A stretch of 55,591 nucleotides of DNA from an uncultured Thiotrichaceae bacterium (lineage in GTDB: Bacteria; Pseudomonadota; Gammaproteobacteria; Thiotrichales; Thiotrichaceae). The notes beneath the pieces are model-generated. The model was not told the origin of the DNA. It did not search any database and worked only from the letters and a program-made list of their open reading frames with translations. Both the position numbers and the translations under genes were made by a program. Shown piece after piece: positions 26,207-35,896 of the stretch (positions within the stretch are counted from its first letter, which is position 1; each line of letters starts with the position of its first letter). Where the stretch lies: NCBI GenBank assembly GCA_937925855.1, contig CALAMO010000021.1, positions 1-55,591 of the forward strand, in the 5' to 3' direction.

Positions 26207-27118
26207 TCATAGCGTAGCCAGACCCGCCAAGCCGAACAGCAGCGCGGTCGCCCCCCAGAGCAACACGCCGCGATCCACCAACTGAATCGAGCGCTGCACA
26301 TCGGCTGCTTGCGGTGCCGCTCCGTCACCTAGCGTGGGGCGCGGTTTAACGGTGCCGTGGTAAACAGCATCACCGCCAAGCTGGAGGCGCAATGCCCCCG
26401 CACCGGCAGCCATCACCACCCCAGCATTCGGGCTATACCATTGCCCGGCCTGTAAACGCCAGGCCCGTAACGCTGGCATAAACGCCCCGGCCAGGGCGTA
26501 GGTGAGTGCAGTCAAGCGCGCCGGAAAATAATTCAACCCATCATCCACCCGCGCCGCCCACTTGCCGAAACGTTCAAAGCGCTGATTACGGTAACCCCAC
26601 ATGGCGTCCAAGGTATTACTCAGCCGGTACAACACCACGCCCGGCGCACCCGCTAGCGCCAGCCAAAACAGTGCGGCAAACACCGCATCACTGCCATTCT
26701 CTAATACAGATTCAACCCCACCGCGACTGATGGCCGCCGTATCCAGTGCCGCCGTATCACGGCTCACGATCCAGCCCAATTTCGTCCGCGCCGCTGCAAG
26801 GTCATCAGCTAGCAGTGCCTCTGCCACCCACCGCCCATGCTGGCGTAGACTCTGCCAGCCCAGCGCCAGCCAGCCAAAAAACAGGCTAAGCCACCACCCC
26901 CCCAACCATTGATCCAGTAGATACACACCCATAACGCAAGGCACAACCAGCAGCGTCCAAGCCAGTAGGCCCCAGCCTATACGGCAGCGCCCCCGATTTA
27001 AAAGCTGTTCAGCCCGCTCAACCAGATAGCCAAAACCAACTAGGGGGTGAAAACGCTTAGGCTCGCCCAGGATGAGATCGAGTAAAAGGGCCAGCGGCAG
27101 GATGAGGAGAAACGACAT
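26207..27118 (-). CDS. cbiB: Adenosylcobinamide-phosphate synthase
   Basis: A 303-residue inner-membrane enzyme, called CobD in Pseudomonas. It attaches aminopropanol (phosphate) to adenosylcobyric acid. Recognised from LLDLILGEPKRFHPLVGFGYL at the N-terminus, the central SRDTAALDTAAISRGGVESVLENGSDAV in its parts (SRDT, ESVLENGSD), and AGAPGVVLYRLSNTLDAMWGY around residue 160. Several hydrophobic helices are present. First gene of a minus-strand unit with cobC and the MFS gene, divergent from cbiX. Confidence 0.95.
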   Translation of the reverse strand: MSFLLILPLALLLDLILGEPKRFHPLVGFGYLVERAEQLLNRGRCRIGWGLLAWTLLVVPCVMGVYLLDQWLGGWWLSLFFGWLALGWQSLRQHGRWVAEALLADDLAAARTKLGWIVSRDTAALDTAAISRGGVESVLENGSDAVFAALFWLALAGAPGVVLYRLSNTLDAMWGYRNQRFERFGKWAARVDDGLNYFPARLTALTYALAGAFMPALRAWRLQAGQWYSPNAGVVMAAGAGALRLQLGGDAVYHGTVKPRPTLGDGAAPQAADVQRSIQLVDRGVLLWGATALLFGLAGLATL

Positions 27119-27271
27119 GGAGGGGGCAGCGCCACGGTTAGCTTAAAGCGGCAAGCCTAACAATTCATTGCGTGGGATGCATTAATATTTTACTTGTCAC
27201 CGCGTTCGCACAAGCGCCATAATCCTCTGCTTTTACCACCTCCCTTCCATGGGATAGCTCAGGGATTGCAC

Positions 27272-28411
27272 ATGAAAAAAACGGGCATTATGATTTGCGG
27301 CCACGGCAGTCGCTCCAAACCCGCTGGCGAAGAGTTCGGCCTATTATCAGCCGGGCTTAAACAGCGCTATCCCGACATTCCGATTGAACATGGTTTCCTG
27401 GAATATTCCGCACCCAATATTCACATGGGCCTGGATAAACTACGAGAACAGGGTGTGGACAAAATCTATGCCGTACCGGGAATGTTATTTGCCGCCACCC
27501 ACGCTAAAAATGACATTCCCTCGGTGCTGACGACCTATCAGGAAAAACACCCCGGCCTGAGTATTCATTATGGACGTGAACTTGGCCTACATCCCAGCAT
27601 GGTCATGGCGTTTGAAACGCGGATTCTGGAAGCATTGGGGCTGAGTGCAGCACCACACCATGGCGAGCTGTACGACACGATGTTAGTCGTCGTGGGGCGC
27701 GGCACCTCCGACACCTGGGCGAATGCGGAGGCTGCTAAACTGGCACGTATCGTTGCGGAAGATCTGGGCTTTGGCTGGACAGAGACCGTGTATTCCGGCG
27801 TGACCTTCCCCTCAGTCGGGCGCGGCCTAGAAATGGCGCTTAAACTGGGCTATAAGCGCGTCGTTGTCGCCCCTTACTTCCTGTTTACCGGTCGGCTGAT
27901 TAACCGAATTTATGATTATGTGGATGTCGTGGCAGCACAACATCCCGAAGTAGAATTTTTAAAAGCGCACTACTTGAAAGACCAGCCACACGTCCTAGAA
28001 ACTTTTATGGCCCGGGTGCAAGAATGTGCAAGTGGCAAGTTTATTGATGATCACGATCTGATGCGCGCGTTCAAAGAGCGGCTGGCTCGGGGTGAAGTGG
28101 ATGTCCACCATCATCATGCCGAATACCAGCCGGAAGGCCATGACCATAGCCATCAGCCTACCGCCACACCGACGCACGAGCATAGTCACCACCACGGCCA
28201 CGACCATCAGCACTCACACGCGCACGGCGAACACGGTCACCATCATGGTTACTACAAACACGTCGCCCATCCACACGGGCCACGCACGATGATCGATGAG
28301 CATATCTGCCACTGCTTTATGCGCCAGATACCAGAAGCGATTATCGCCGAAGAGCGCGAACTGCGAGCGGCAAGGGGCGCAGCAAGCTACCGAGATGCAG
28401 CGCCACATTAG
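27272..28411 (+). CDS. cbiX: Sirohydrochlorin cobaltochelatase CbiX, two-domain, His-rich
   Basis: A 379-residue chelatase. The start is the ATG at 27272 after AGGGA; the frame is open further upstream but without a site. Two CbiX-like domains are present: the first begins ICGHGSRSKPAGEEF, the second VVVGRGTSDTWANAEA, where Arg replaces the usual His. Residues about 278-337 are extremely His-rich with many HxH groups, and CHC follows near residue 347. In Bacillus CbiX a His-rich stretch and cysteines carry metal or a cluster. It inserts cobalt into sirohydrochlorin for early-insertion cobalamin synthesis. Divergent from cbiB across 153 bases. Confidence 0.93.
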   Translation: MKKTGIMICGHGSRSKPAGEEFGLLSAGLKQRYPDIPIEHGFLEYSAPNIHMGLDKLREQGVDKIYAVPGMLFAATHAKNDIPSVLTTYQEKHPGLSIHYGRELGLHPSMVMAFETRILEALGLSAAPHHGELYDTMLVVVGRGTSDTWANAEAAKLARIVAEDLGFGWTETVYSGVTFPSVGRGLEMALKLGYKRVVVAPYFLFTGRLINRIYDYVDVVAAQHPEVEFLKAHYLKDQPHVLETFMARVQECASGKFIDDHDLMRAFKERLARGEVDVHHHHAEYQPEGHDHSHQPTATPTHEHSHHHGHDHQHSHAHGEHGHHHGYYKHVAHPHGPRTMIDEHICHCFMRQIPEAIIAEERELRAARGAASYRDAAPH

Positions 28412-28437
28412 GGCGCAGCATCATTAAGCGCACAGCA

Positions 28438-29289
28438 TCAGGCTGCTAACGCTTCCTCGATATAAAGTTCACGTAACTTAGTGGCAAACACACCGGGCTG
28501 GCCATCACCTACCGCTTGCCCATCGAGTTCAATCACTGGCCACACAAACGTTGTGGCCGAAGTGACGAAGGCTTCTTTCGCAGCATACGCCTCTTCCATC
28601 GTGAAAGAGCGCTCCTCAATGCGCAGCTCGGTCAGTTCAGCCAGCCGCAGCACAGCACGTCGCGTAATGCCGTTTAGGATTTCGGGGCCGACATGGCGCG
28701 TCACCAGCACATTGTCCTGCGTGATAATATACGCATTATTCGAAGTACCTTCGGTCACATAGCCCTCTTCCACCATCCAGGCATCATCAGCACCGGCTTT
28801 TTTCGCCTGCATCTTACCCATACTCGGAGCGAGCAGGCCCACCGTCTTAATATCACGCCGCTTCCAGCGAATATCTGGAATAGAAGCAATCTTAATGCCC
28901 TGTTTTGCCTGCGGGCTATCGATGAGGGTTTTATGCTGGGTGAACATAACCAGCGTCGAGGGCGTATCCGCAGCCGGATAAGCGAAGTCACGATCGGCCA
29001 CGCCGCGCGTCACCTGTAGATAAACCAGCCCTTCTTCCACATTATTCTGTTGGATCAGCGCTTCCTGGGCCGCTAGAATAGCCGCATCGCTCGCCGGTGC
29101 CGCCATCTCCAGCTCCGCCAACGAACGATGCAGGCGCACGATGTGGCCCGCATTATCAATCAGCTTGCCACGCAGCACCGAGCTGACCTCATACACACCA
29201 TCAGCAAACAAAAAACCGCGATCAAAGACAGAAATCTTCGCGTCGGCTTCTGCTAAAAATTCACCGTTTACATATACGATTCGGGACAT
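28438..29289 (-). CDS. dat: D-amino-acid transaminase (class IV aminotransferase)
   Basis: A 283-residue PLP enzyme. The start is the ATG at 29287-29289, preceded by GAGGTGGAG. Family IV motifs are VFDRGFLFADGVYEV near residue 21, catalytic Lys148 in DIKTVGLL, and EGYVTEGTSNNAYI near 180. D-alanine:2-oxoglutarate transaminase interconverts D-Ala and D-Glu for the cell wall. The branched-chain and 4-amino-4-deoxychorismate lyase relatives are less likely given the DRGFLFADGVYEV form. It is the last gene of a minus-strand run and convergent with cbiX. Confidence 0.88.
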   Translation of the reverse strand: MSRIVYVNGEFLAEADAKISVFDRGFLFADGVYEVSSVLRGKLIDNAGHIVRLHRSLAELEMAAPASDAAILAAQEALIQQNNVEEGLVYLQVTRGVADRDFAYPAADTPSTLVMFTQHKTLIDSPQAKQGIKIASIPDIRWKRRDIKTVGLLAPSMGKMQAKKAGADDAWMVEEGYVTEGTSNNAYIITQDNVLVTRHVGPEILNGITRRAVLRLAELTELRIEERSFTMEEAYAAKEAFVTSATTFVWPVIELDGQAVGDGQPGVFATKLRELYIEEALAA

Positions 29290-29486
29290 ACTCCACCTCT
29301 TTAGGGTTATGCGCAGGATTTGATAAGGCATTATAGGAACTGTGACCGCATCAATCACAGCCTGCGCATCTTAAACGCTTTTCTACTCACAAAACGCAAC
29401 CAGCTTGCAACAGAATATACGTCCAGATTGCCACATCACAACCCACCTGCACTCAACACGTTCTTTTCTGTCTCGCCTGCGCGCAA

Positions 29487-30044
29487 TCACTTTTTTAACG
29501 GGACACAGCTAGTACTCTCCTGCGGCGGCCACTCACGGACCGCCTCGCTGGCAATCCAGTCATTAATCCAGCCTGCTGGCTCCATCTGCCAGCCCGGACG
29601 CCCAAAGGCCTCTAATAACTCAGACACTGGCACTACGCTGCCTTTGCGCGTCACCCCCGTGCGCAGCAGGATCGACGAGGTTGGATGCCCCTTAACCCAC
29701 ATCGATTGCACGATATAAACCCAGCGCTCATCAAAGCCCACCAACTGACTGCGCAACGTAATTTTATCGAACATCCGTACCCGGCGGCGGTAACGCACCG
29801 AGGCACCAGCCACCACCAATCCCCAGCGCTTACGGCGTAGAATAGCGCTTAAACCGCTGCGAATCGCCAGATCAAATCGCCCGAGGTCATAGAGCGTTAG
29901 AATGCGTCCGTTATTCATCTCCAGAAACATATCAAGGTCCCAGGGGCGACAAATAAAAGTAGACTCACTCATTTGCTCAATACTTAACTTGGGCGCACGA
30001 TACGCCCGAATCATACCCGCGATTAAGCGGCTAATCGGATACAT
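29487..30044 (-). CDS. Thioesterase-superfamily protein (hot-dog fold, THEM6/4HBT-like)
   Basis: A 185-residue protein with the hot-dog acyl-CoA thioesterase pattern: CRPWDLDMFLEMNNGRILTLYDLGR near residues 32-56 and VVAGASVRYRRRVRMFDKITLRSQL near 76-100. Substrate unknown, probably an acyl-CoA or acyl-ACP. It follows the COG4255-like gene by 51 bases on the same strand and may be co-transcribed with it. The run may continue weakly into dat. Confidence 0.78.
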   Translation of the reverse strand: MYPISRLIAGMIRAYRAPKLSIEQMSESTFICRPWDLDMFLEMNNGRILTLYDLGRFDLAIRSGLSAILRRKRWGLVVAGASVRYRRRVRMFDKITLRSQLVGFDERWVYIVQSMWVKGHPTSSILLRTGVTRKGSVVPVSELLEAFGRPGWQMEPAGWINDWIASEAVREWPPQESTSCVPLKK

Positions 30045-30095
30045 AGCTTGGATTTTCCGGTGTTGGGTTGATGGATTAAGCGGATCGCAGGCACA

Positions 30096-31163
30096 CTATG
30101 CGATAAATTCCTGCCAGTCTGCACGCGCTCTGCGCCAGAACTGCCAGCGGGCGACCCGTTGACAATATAATATCTGCCCGTTCGCATCATACAGACTTAC
30201 CTGCGCGCCTGTCTGTAATACTGCTCGCAGAAAGTCAAAATAATCATCAAGCTCGCTCAGCGCCTGCTGCCAGAGTTGCGGCTGGTCGGCAGCGACCGCG
30301 TGCTGTAGCTGATCCAAAATCACCAGCCTATCACCCGCTGTAGACACAGCAGCCAGCTCAGTATCCACCTGCGGCTGCCACTGAATCTGTAGCGCAGCAG
30401 CAATCACCTGACCGCTGAGCGCGCCGCCCTGCACACTCTGAACTTCGTCGGGGGAAAGCGTGGGTGCAACACACTCTGCCAGTGGTGCCGCACCCGAATC
30501 AGCAGCGGCCTCACCCCATAGCCAAATACCGTTCACAGGGGGCTGGCCACGCTGCTCACGGGCCTGATTGATCCGGTGATTATGCAACAGCATCTGCAAT
30601 TCATTCATCAGCTGATGCCAGTATTTATCCGTGGACTGCGGCAGCTGTGGGAAAATATTGCCGCTGCCCACCTCCGACAGCGGCGTGGTCTGAGGCAAAG
30701 CGGTCGTAAACGAGTCATCCAGTGCGTGTAAATACCAGCGCTGCGGATGAAAGGCAGTTAATACCAAGCCATCCAACGCCAAATGCTGATTCAAATCCAC
30801 CAGCAGCAGCTCCGTATCTGCGCGGCTTAAATTCAGCGGCGTCGCCTGCACTACCAGCGCATTGTTGCCAGTTTCCAGGTGTACCGGATCGGCACACAGC
30901 AGCGGCGGGCGGTACATGCCGCCGGACTCAAAGGCATGACGCAGCCCAGCCCACGCGGGCGGCTCCCCTCTCATCATTAGATGCAAGTAGTGCAACAGGC
31001 CGCGTTCCAAACCGCTGACTGGCCAGGACTGCACTTCATAATCAGCCAGCAATGCCAGCAGCGCTGGAGACTCCGGCACAAAGGCGAAATCCTGCTGCCA
31101 CAGCTTAAGCGGCGCAAATAGGCCGGGGATAAAAACGTGGTAGTGTGCATGTGACAGCGCCAT
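30096..31163 (-). CDS. COG4255-like conserved protein (alkaline-phosphatase-fold, RpfE-type)
   Basis: A 355-residue protein resembling the family annotated variously as RpfE-like or phosphoglycerate-mutase-like. The diagnostic segment is NGIWLWGEA near residue 212, preceded by LPQSTDKYWHQLMNELQMLLH, and the N-terminal HVFIPGLFAPL is also typical. No phosphatase catalytic set is obvious to me, so function is unknown. It sits between the DUF1007 gene (24 bases upstream) and the thioesterase, all on the minus strand. Confidence 0.68.
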   Translation of the reverse strand: MALSHAHYHVFIPGLFAPLKLWQQDFAFVPESPALLALLADYEVQSWPVSGLERGLLHYLHLMMRGEPPAWAGLRHAFESGGMYRPPLLCADPVHLETGNNALVVQATPLNLSRADTELLLVDLNQHLALDGLVLTAFHPQRWYLHALDDSFTTALPQTTPLSEVGSGNIFPQLPQSTDKYWHQLMNELQMLLHNHRINQAREQRGQPPVNGIWLWGEAAADSGAAPLAECVAPTLSPDEVQSVQGGALSGQVIAAALQIQWQPQVDTELAAVSTAGDRLVILDQLQHAVAADQPQLWQQALSELDDYFDFLRAVLQTGAQVSLYDANGQILYCQRVARWQFWRRARADWQEFIA

Positions 31164-31187
31164 GGCGGTTATCGACTCAGTCCAGCG

Positions 31188-31787
31188 TCACTCACAGGCG
31201 ATGGTCACTGTTTGAACGGTGAGCTCATGCTCTGCCGCCGCCACCGACCGCCCCTGTAACGTGGGTGCGGCACACTGTTCAGCCAACGACTCCGCCAACC
31301 TAAGGCGCTCCACCCCGTTATAGTTTATATCGGCAGTCGCATCGGGATCAGACAGCACCAGCTCAAAGGTTTTACCATCAACCGCCACAGCCTGCGCCAG
31401 CGGCAGTTGAAAACCCAGCTGCAACCCCTGCTGATCGGTCAATTTAATACTGTATTCGCTCACCTGACTCAGCGACACCGGTGCACCCGCAATGGATAAC
31501 GCGGTGAAATAATTCAGCTCATCCAGGTCGGCTAATATATCTTCCGCTACCTGGGCTAAACCCGCGGCAGAGGTGTCCCGCCCATCGAGAATAAACGCTG
31601 AAACCTCTGGATCATACACCCAATTCATATGCATCCCGGCCAGCTGGCCCGCCTGATCCGTATAAAAGTGGGTACTAGCGCTGATGGTATAATGCACCCC
31701 GCCCGCAGAGGCAGTGCCGATACATAACAGACCAGACAGCGCTAGCCCACAAAACAGCCGATAAATTTTCATCATGATTTCATTCAC
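31188..31787 (-). CDS. Periplasmic DUF1007 family protein
   Basis: A 199-residue protein with a signal peptide (hydrophobic LFCGLALSGLLCIGTASA, probable cleavage near residue 28). After it come VHYTISASTHFYTDQAGQLAGMHMNWVYDPEVSAFIL-type features, of which HYTISAS and MNWVYDPE are the DUF1007 core. DUF1007 proteins occur beside nickel/cobalt and HupE-like transporters, and here a HupE-like gene is 78 bases upstream. A role in periplasmic metal handling is an inference from that pairing. Internal ATGs at residues 5 and 6 are possible starts. Confidence 0.75.
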   Translation of the reverse strand: MNEIMMKIYRLFCGLALSGLLCIGTASAGGVHYTISASTHFYTDQAGQLAGMHMNWVYDPEVSAFILDGRDTSAAGLAQVAEDILADLDELNYFTALSIAGAPVSLSQVSEYSIKLTDQQGLQLGFQLPLAQAVAVDGKTFELVLSDPDATADINYNGVERLRLAESLAEQCAAPTLQGRSVAAAEHELTVQTVTIACE

Positions 31788-31865
31788 TTCAGTCGATGGT
31801 ATGAGTGTTAAAGCCGCAGAAAGACAGGGATAGACATGTCAGCTATCGAGTTCTGGTTCCTGCAC

Positions 31866-32399
31866 CTAGGCCAGACGATCACGCAGCAGATAAAGTGCTA
31901 ACACTAATATCGCTCCTGCTGCAATCCAGGCGCCCAGCACTCTTATGACAATGCCTTCCAGCAAATGACGCAGCATTAGTGCCAATAATGCGCAAATTAG
32001 CATAATCAAGGTCGAAGACAGCACCGTGCCCGCTAGCAGCATATGGATTTTATGCCCGCGTAAACCAGGAATCCGTGGTGCCGCAGAATCCAGCCCAACC
32101 AGGACACCCGCCAAGATGCCCAGTAAGATTAACGGCCAACGCGGCAGCTCCAAACGCAACACCGCCAGCACACCCGTCACCATGGCACACACTAATAAAG
32201 CCACCTCCAGGTCAAGACGGAGCCGCCAGTGCAGCGTACTGACACAGGCCAGCAGTACGCTCAGCAAGAGTACAGCACACAACGGCTTAAGTGCGCCAAC
32301 CCCCTGTTGTCCAACCAATAAACCCAGCGCTAACAGCAAGAGCAGATGAGCCGGCATCAACAGCGGATGCAGCACCCCCTGTATAAAAAACTCCATCAT
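31866..32399 (-). CDS. HupE/UreJ-like membrane protein
   Basis: A 177-residue, six-helix hydrophobic protein. GVLHPLLMPAHLLLLLALGLLVG at the N-terminus follows the HupE/UreJ HPxxxxxH pattern, but the Asp that normally precedes the second His is Ala here. LVGLDSAAPRIPG is a second conserved region. HupE/UreJ proteins are nickel permeases of secondary type. The altered motif and the paired DUF1007 gene suggest a different cargo or a divergent subfamily. Six bases separate it from the yaaA stop, so it is probably in one operon with yaaA. Confidence 0.7.
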   Translation of the reverse strand: MMEFFIQGVLHPLLMPAHLLLLLALGLLVGQQGVGALKPLCAVLLLSVLLACVSTLHWRLRLDLEVALLVCAMVTGVLAVLRLELPRWPLILLGILAGVLVGLDSAAPRIPGLRGHKIHMLLAGTVLSSTLIMLICALLALMLRHLLEGIVIRVLGAWIAAGAILVLALYLLRDRLA

Positions 32400-32405
32400 C
32401 TCGGT

Positions 32406-33185
32406 TTAATCCTGCTGACGGCGAGTGAACACCGGTTGTTGTGGGTTATGCGTCAATGTTGCGTTATAAGCATAGCCCGCAGCAGCGAAATCAAGCACGC
32501 CCGCAGCCTGATCCACCCGCTGTTCTAATAAATAGCGCGTCATCATACCGCGCGCTTTTTTAGCGAAAAAGCTAATCATTTTATACTGATCGTTTTTCCA
32601 ATCCTTAAACACGGGTGTGACCAAGGTTCCGTTTAATCGCGCGGGCTTAACCGACTTAAAATACTCATTCGATGCCAAATTAACCACCAGTTCAGAGCCC
32701 GACCCCGCTAGATCCTGATTCAGCTTGTCGGTAATCATCGTCCCCCAAAAAGCGTACAGATCCTTCCCGCGCGCGTTTTTTAAGGCCGTGCCCATTTCCA
32801 GCCGGTAAGCCTGCATCAAATCCAGCGGGCGCAATATGCCATACAAACCGGACAGAATGCGCAGGTGCTGCTGCGCATAAGCTAGCGTGGCGGCATCCAT
32901 TGAATCAGCATCCATTCCGGCGTAGACATCACCACGAAACGCCAATACGGCCTGTTTGGCATTAGCGGGGGCAAACGGCTGTTGCCATTCGGCATAACGC
33001 TCAAAATTGAGCGCGGCCAGTTTATCGCTGAGATGCATCAGACTGCCCAGCTCATGCGGGCCAAGCGTTTTCAGCTGGTCAACCAACAGCTGTGACTGCG
33101 CCAGAAACTGCGGCTGGCTGTATTCCTCAGTCACCGGCGGTGCCGCGTAGTCCAGTTTTTTAGCGGGAGAAATCAGTATTAACAT
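32406..33185 (-). CDS. yaaA: Peroxide stress protein YaaA (DUF328)
   Basis: A 259-residue protein (E. coli YaaA 258) beginning MLILISPAKKLDY and containing AFRGDVYAGMDA, LSGLYGILRPLDLMQAYRLEMG and VVNLASNEYFKSV. YaaA lowers intracellular free iron damage under hydrogen peroxide and binds DNA. First gene of the minus-strand run that continues into the HupE-like and DUF1007 genes, itself a possible metal link. Confidence 0.95.
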   Translation of the reverse strand: MLILISPAKKLDYAAPPVTEEYSQPQFLAQSQLLVDQLKTLGPHELGSLMHLSDKLAALNFERYAEWQQPFAPANAKQAVLAFRGDVYAGMDADSMDAATLAYAQQHLRILSGLYGILRPLDLMQAYRLEMGTALKNARGKDLYAFWGTMITDKLNQDLAGSGSELVVNLASNEYFKSVKPARLNGTLVTPVFKDWKNDQYKMISFFAKKARGMMTRYLLEQRVDQAAGVLDFAAAGYAYNATLTHNPQQPVFTRRQQD

Positions 33186-33491
33186 GGGGTTTTATCTTCA
33201 CTTCATGCGACCTTTTAATAGCAACACATTATAACAGTCTGTCTGCACAAAACCTATGTCCACTAAAACGGCTGCCATTTTATACTACCTGTTGCCGCTA
33301 AGCCTGCACCTAGGCAATATAAAGTTAGCGTCAGACAGCAGAAAATAACGCAGTGCATAATCGACGGCAGCACTGCTTACTAGCCCAATACGGCTTGAAT
33401 GCAGGGAGTGATAGCATATCCAGCCCCACTGCTGTAAGCTGCGCTCACCTCACTATCAATACCCTTAATCATTCAAATTACAGAGATTTTT
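33186..33491. other. Divergent intergenic region between yaaA and rhlE
   Basis: A 306-base gap that should hold both promoters. GCAGTGC (33350-33356) and GCACTGC (33370-33376) form a 7-bp inverted repeat. I see no RNA gene and no clear promoter. The relatively long 5' region of rhlE could be a cold-inducible leader, but that is a guess from gene type. Confidence 0.4.
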
Positions 33492-34919
33492 ATGAGTTTT
33501 GCTTCCCTGGGCTTATCCAGACCTTTGGTTAATGCCGTGACTGACCAAGGCTATACCACGCCGTCACCGATTCAGGCTAAGGCCATCCCCGCTGTTTTAG
33601 CTGGCCGCGACGTGATGGCCGCTGCCCAAACGGGCACCGGTAAAACCGCAGGCTTTACCCTGCCTATTCTGGAGCGCTTAGCCAATGGCAAGCGCGCTAA
33701 ATCCAATCAGGTACGCGCTTTAATCCTCACCCCAACGCGGGAGCTGGCCGCTCAAGTCGAAGAAAGCGTCAGTACGTATGGTGCACATCTACCGCTGCGT
33801 TCAACCGTGGTCTTTGGCGGGGTGAAAATCAACCCACAGATGCAGCGCTTACGGTCGGGCACGGACATATTAGTCGCCACGCCGGGCCGCCTGCTCGACC
33901 TGTTTGGCCAGAACGCCGTCCGTTTTAATCAGCTGGAAATTCTGGTGCTGGATGAAGCGGATCGGATGTTGGATATGGGCTTTATTAATGACATCCGTAA
34001 AATCATCAGGCTGCTCCCCCCCCAGCGCCAGAACCTGATGTTCTCCGCCACCTTCTCAGCGGCGATTCGCACGCTGGCAAAAGGGCTGGTAAACGACCCA
34101 GTCGAAATCTCTGTCTCACCGCGCAACACCACCGCGACCACGGTCGAACAATGGGTGTGTCCGGTTGATAAAAAGCAAAAGCCTGCCCTGTTAAAGCAGC
34201 TGATCACCGCGCATCAATGGACACAGGTACTGGTCTTTAGCCGCACCAAACACGGCGCAGACCGCCTAGCTAAATTTTTAGTGAAGGGCGGTATTGAGGC
34301 CGCAGCGATACACGGCAATAAATCACAGAATCAGCGCACCAAAGCGCTGGCGGGTTTTAAGCAGGGCGCTATTCGCATCCTGGTCGCCACCGATATTGCA
34401 GCTCGTGGACTGGATATCGATCAGTTGCCGCAGGTCGTGAATGTGGACCTACCTAATATTCCTGAAGATTATGTGCATCGCATCGGACGCACCGGGCGCG
34501 CTGGGGCCACTGGACAAGCCGTATCTCTGGTCAGTGCCGACGAATTTAAAGAGCTGTCTGATATAGAACGCCTCATCGGGCGCATTCTGCCGCGCCAGTT
34601 AGTTGATGGCTTTGAACCCGAACACGATGTCCCAGCCTCTGACCTGAGTAAGAAAGTCCCCAAGCCCAAAAAGGCGAAAACAGCGCCCGCGCAACGTGGC
34701 AGACAGCGGAACGACGCTAGCAAACCGGCTAAAAATCAATCTGAGACTGCAGGTAAGCGCGCCAGCAATAAGCCCAAAAGGCGGCGCGACACAGGTAATC
34801 CCCAACAATCCACAGGCGACACGCCGCAGGCAGCACGCGCTGACCCACCGAACGCCGCTAACAAGCCTAATAAACGCCCGCGCAGACGCAATAACAATAA
34901 AAAGGCCGTGCAGATCTAG
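33492..34919 (+). CDS. rhlE: DEAD-box RNA helicase, RhlE type
   Basis: A 475-residue ATP-dependent RNA helicase. The Q motif is SPIQAKAIP (25-33), Walker [10 protein letters not shown] (44-52), then [24 protein letters not shown] and [10 protein letters not shown], in canonical order. The RhlE subgroup is indicated by [15 protein letters not shown] at the N-terminus and a long basic, disordered tail (from about residue 385) rich in Lys, Arg and Asn. It helps ribosome assembly and RNA decay. The stop overlaps the convergent yaiI stop by four bases. Confidence 0.92.
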   Translation: MSFASLGLSRPLVNAVTDQGYTTPSPIQAKAIPAVLAGRDVMAAAQTGTGKTAGFTLPILERLANGKRAKSNQVRALILTPTRELAAQVEESVSTYGAHLPLRSTVVFGGVKINPQMQRLRSGTDILVATPGRLLDLFGQNAVRFNQLEILVLDEADRMLDMGFINDIRKIIRLLPPQRQNLMFSATFSAAIRTLAKGLVNDPVEISVSPRNTTATTVEQWVCPVDKKQKPALLKQLITAHQWTQVLVFSRTKHGADRLAKFLVKGGIEAAAIHGNKSQNQRTKALAGFKQGAIRILVATDIAARGLDIDQLPQVVNVDLPNIPEDYVHRIGRTGRAGATGQAVSLVSADEFKELSDIERLIGRILPRQLVDGFEPEHDVPASDLSKKVPKPKKAKTAPAQRGRQRNDASKPAKNQSETAGKRASNKPKRRRDTGNPQQSTGDTPQAARADPPNAANKPNKRPRRRNNNKKAVQI

Positions 34920-35374
34920 GGTGTGGCACGTTTACGCTGGGCTAACCACTTGTCCAGCTGATTGGCAAAGGCTTTACGGTCAGCTTGCCCCAATGGCGCT
35001 GGCCCACCGGTGTCAATCCCACTGCCACGCAGCGTATCCATAAAATCACGCATGCTCAGTTTGGCCCTGATGGTGTCTGGCGCATAACGCTCACCGCGCG
35101 GATTGAGTGCATCTGCGCCTTTACCCAGCACCTCAGCAGCCAACGGTATATCCGCCGTAATCACTAAGTCACCGGGTACGCAGCGCCGCACAATTTCATC
35201 ATCCGCCACATCAAAACCCGCACCGACCTGTAACATTTTAATGGTGTGTAAGGCCGGCACCTTAAGGTATTGATTCGCTACTAGCACCATCTCAACGCCG
35301 CTGCGTTCAGCGGCGCGAAATAGAATTTCTTTAATCACTACTGGACACGCATCGGCATCCACCCAGATTGTCAT
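34916..35374 (-). CDS. yaiI: YaiI/YqxD family protein (DUF188, PIN-like)
   Basis: A 152-residue protein with [26 protein letters not shown]-like [10 protein letters not shown] and [16 protein letters not shown], which are DUF188 signatures. Acidic residues of a PIN-like active site are conserved, so a nuclease is suspected, but function is unproven. Convergent with rhlE. Confidence 0.93.
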   Translation of the reverse strand: MTIWVDADACPVVIKEILFRAAERSGVEMVLVANQYLKVPALHTIKMLQVGAGFDVADDEIVRRCVPGDLVITADIPLAAEVLGKGADALNPRGERYAPDTIRAKLSMRDFMDTLRGSGIDTGGPAPLGQADRKAFANQLDKWLAQRKRATP

Positions 35375-35489
35375 CGCTATTCTGCACCTACGAGGTTAAA
35401 GCAGGCATCATAACGCAGGAACAGCGCTCTATTCCAACGGCCACAGCGCTAATCACCGTGCCGATGGCCCTAGACATCGAGGGCGCAGC

Positions 35490-35759
35490 TTAAAAGCAAG
35501 AGTCGTGGCGACGCTGCGCTGGAATATCATGAAAACCGCGCCGCACCTCCTGCAACACATCCGCTTTATCCAAACCCATATCACGCAGCAGATGCTCCGG
35601 CAGCTGTTCCAGTTCACGCCGCTCTCTTTGAATCTGCTGCTTCAAACGATAGCTTGCGGCATTATCTCTGATACGACGTAAAATCGTCCTAGCGGCGAAT
35701 ATATCCGCAAAATCAACATAAGCTGTGCTTGACAGGTAACGCGCAGTATTTGTAGTCAT
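35490..35759 (-). CDS. DUF1127 domain protein (YjiS-like)
   Basis: An 89-residue basic protein. The C-terminal DUF1127 core reads ELEQLPEHLLRDMGLDKADV, the typical LxxLpDhxLrDiGL form. Small DUF1127 proteins bind RNA or influence metabolism and stress in several bacteria. It faces a divergent LysR gene across 137 bases, which suggests control by it. Confidence 0.85.
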   Translation of the reverse strand: MTTNTARYLSSTAYVDFADIFAARTILRRIRDNAASYRLKQQIQRERRELEQLPEHLLRDMGLDKADVLQEVRRGFHDIPAQRRHDSCF

Positions 35760-35896
35760 GATAACACCTATCAGTATCTGTGAAGTTAATGGAGATTACT
35801 TAACGGATATTGACTATAGAGCACACAAGACGTATAAGTGAAACGAATTATAATGAAGTATAAATTCACAAATATTGATGGAGAGGAATCGTACCT

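Noticed and set aside
27119-27271. Possible cobalamin riboswitch between cbiB and cbiX
   Set aside because: The gap is 153 bases and lacks the B12 box. It is too short for a full riboswitch.
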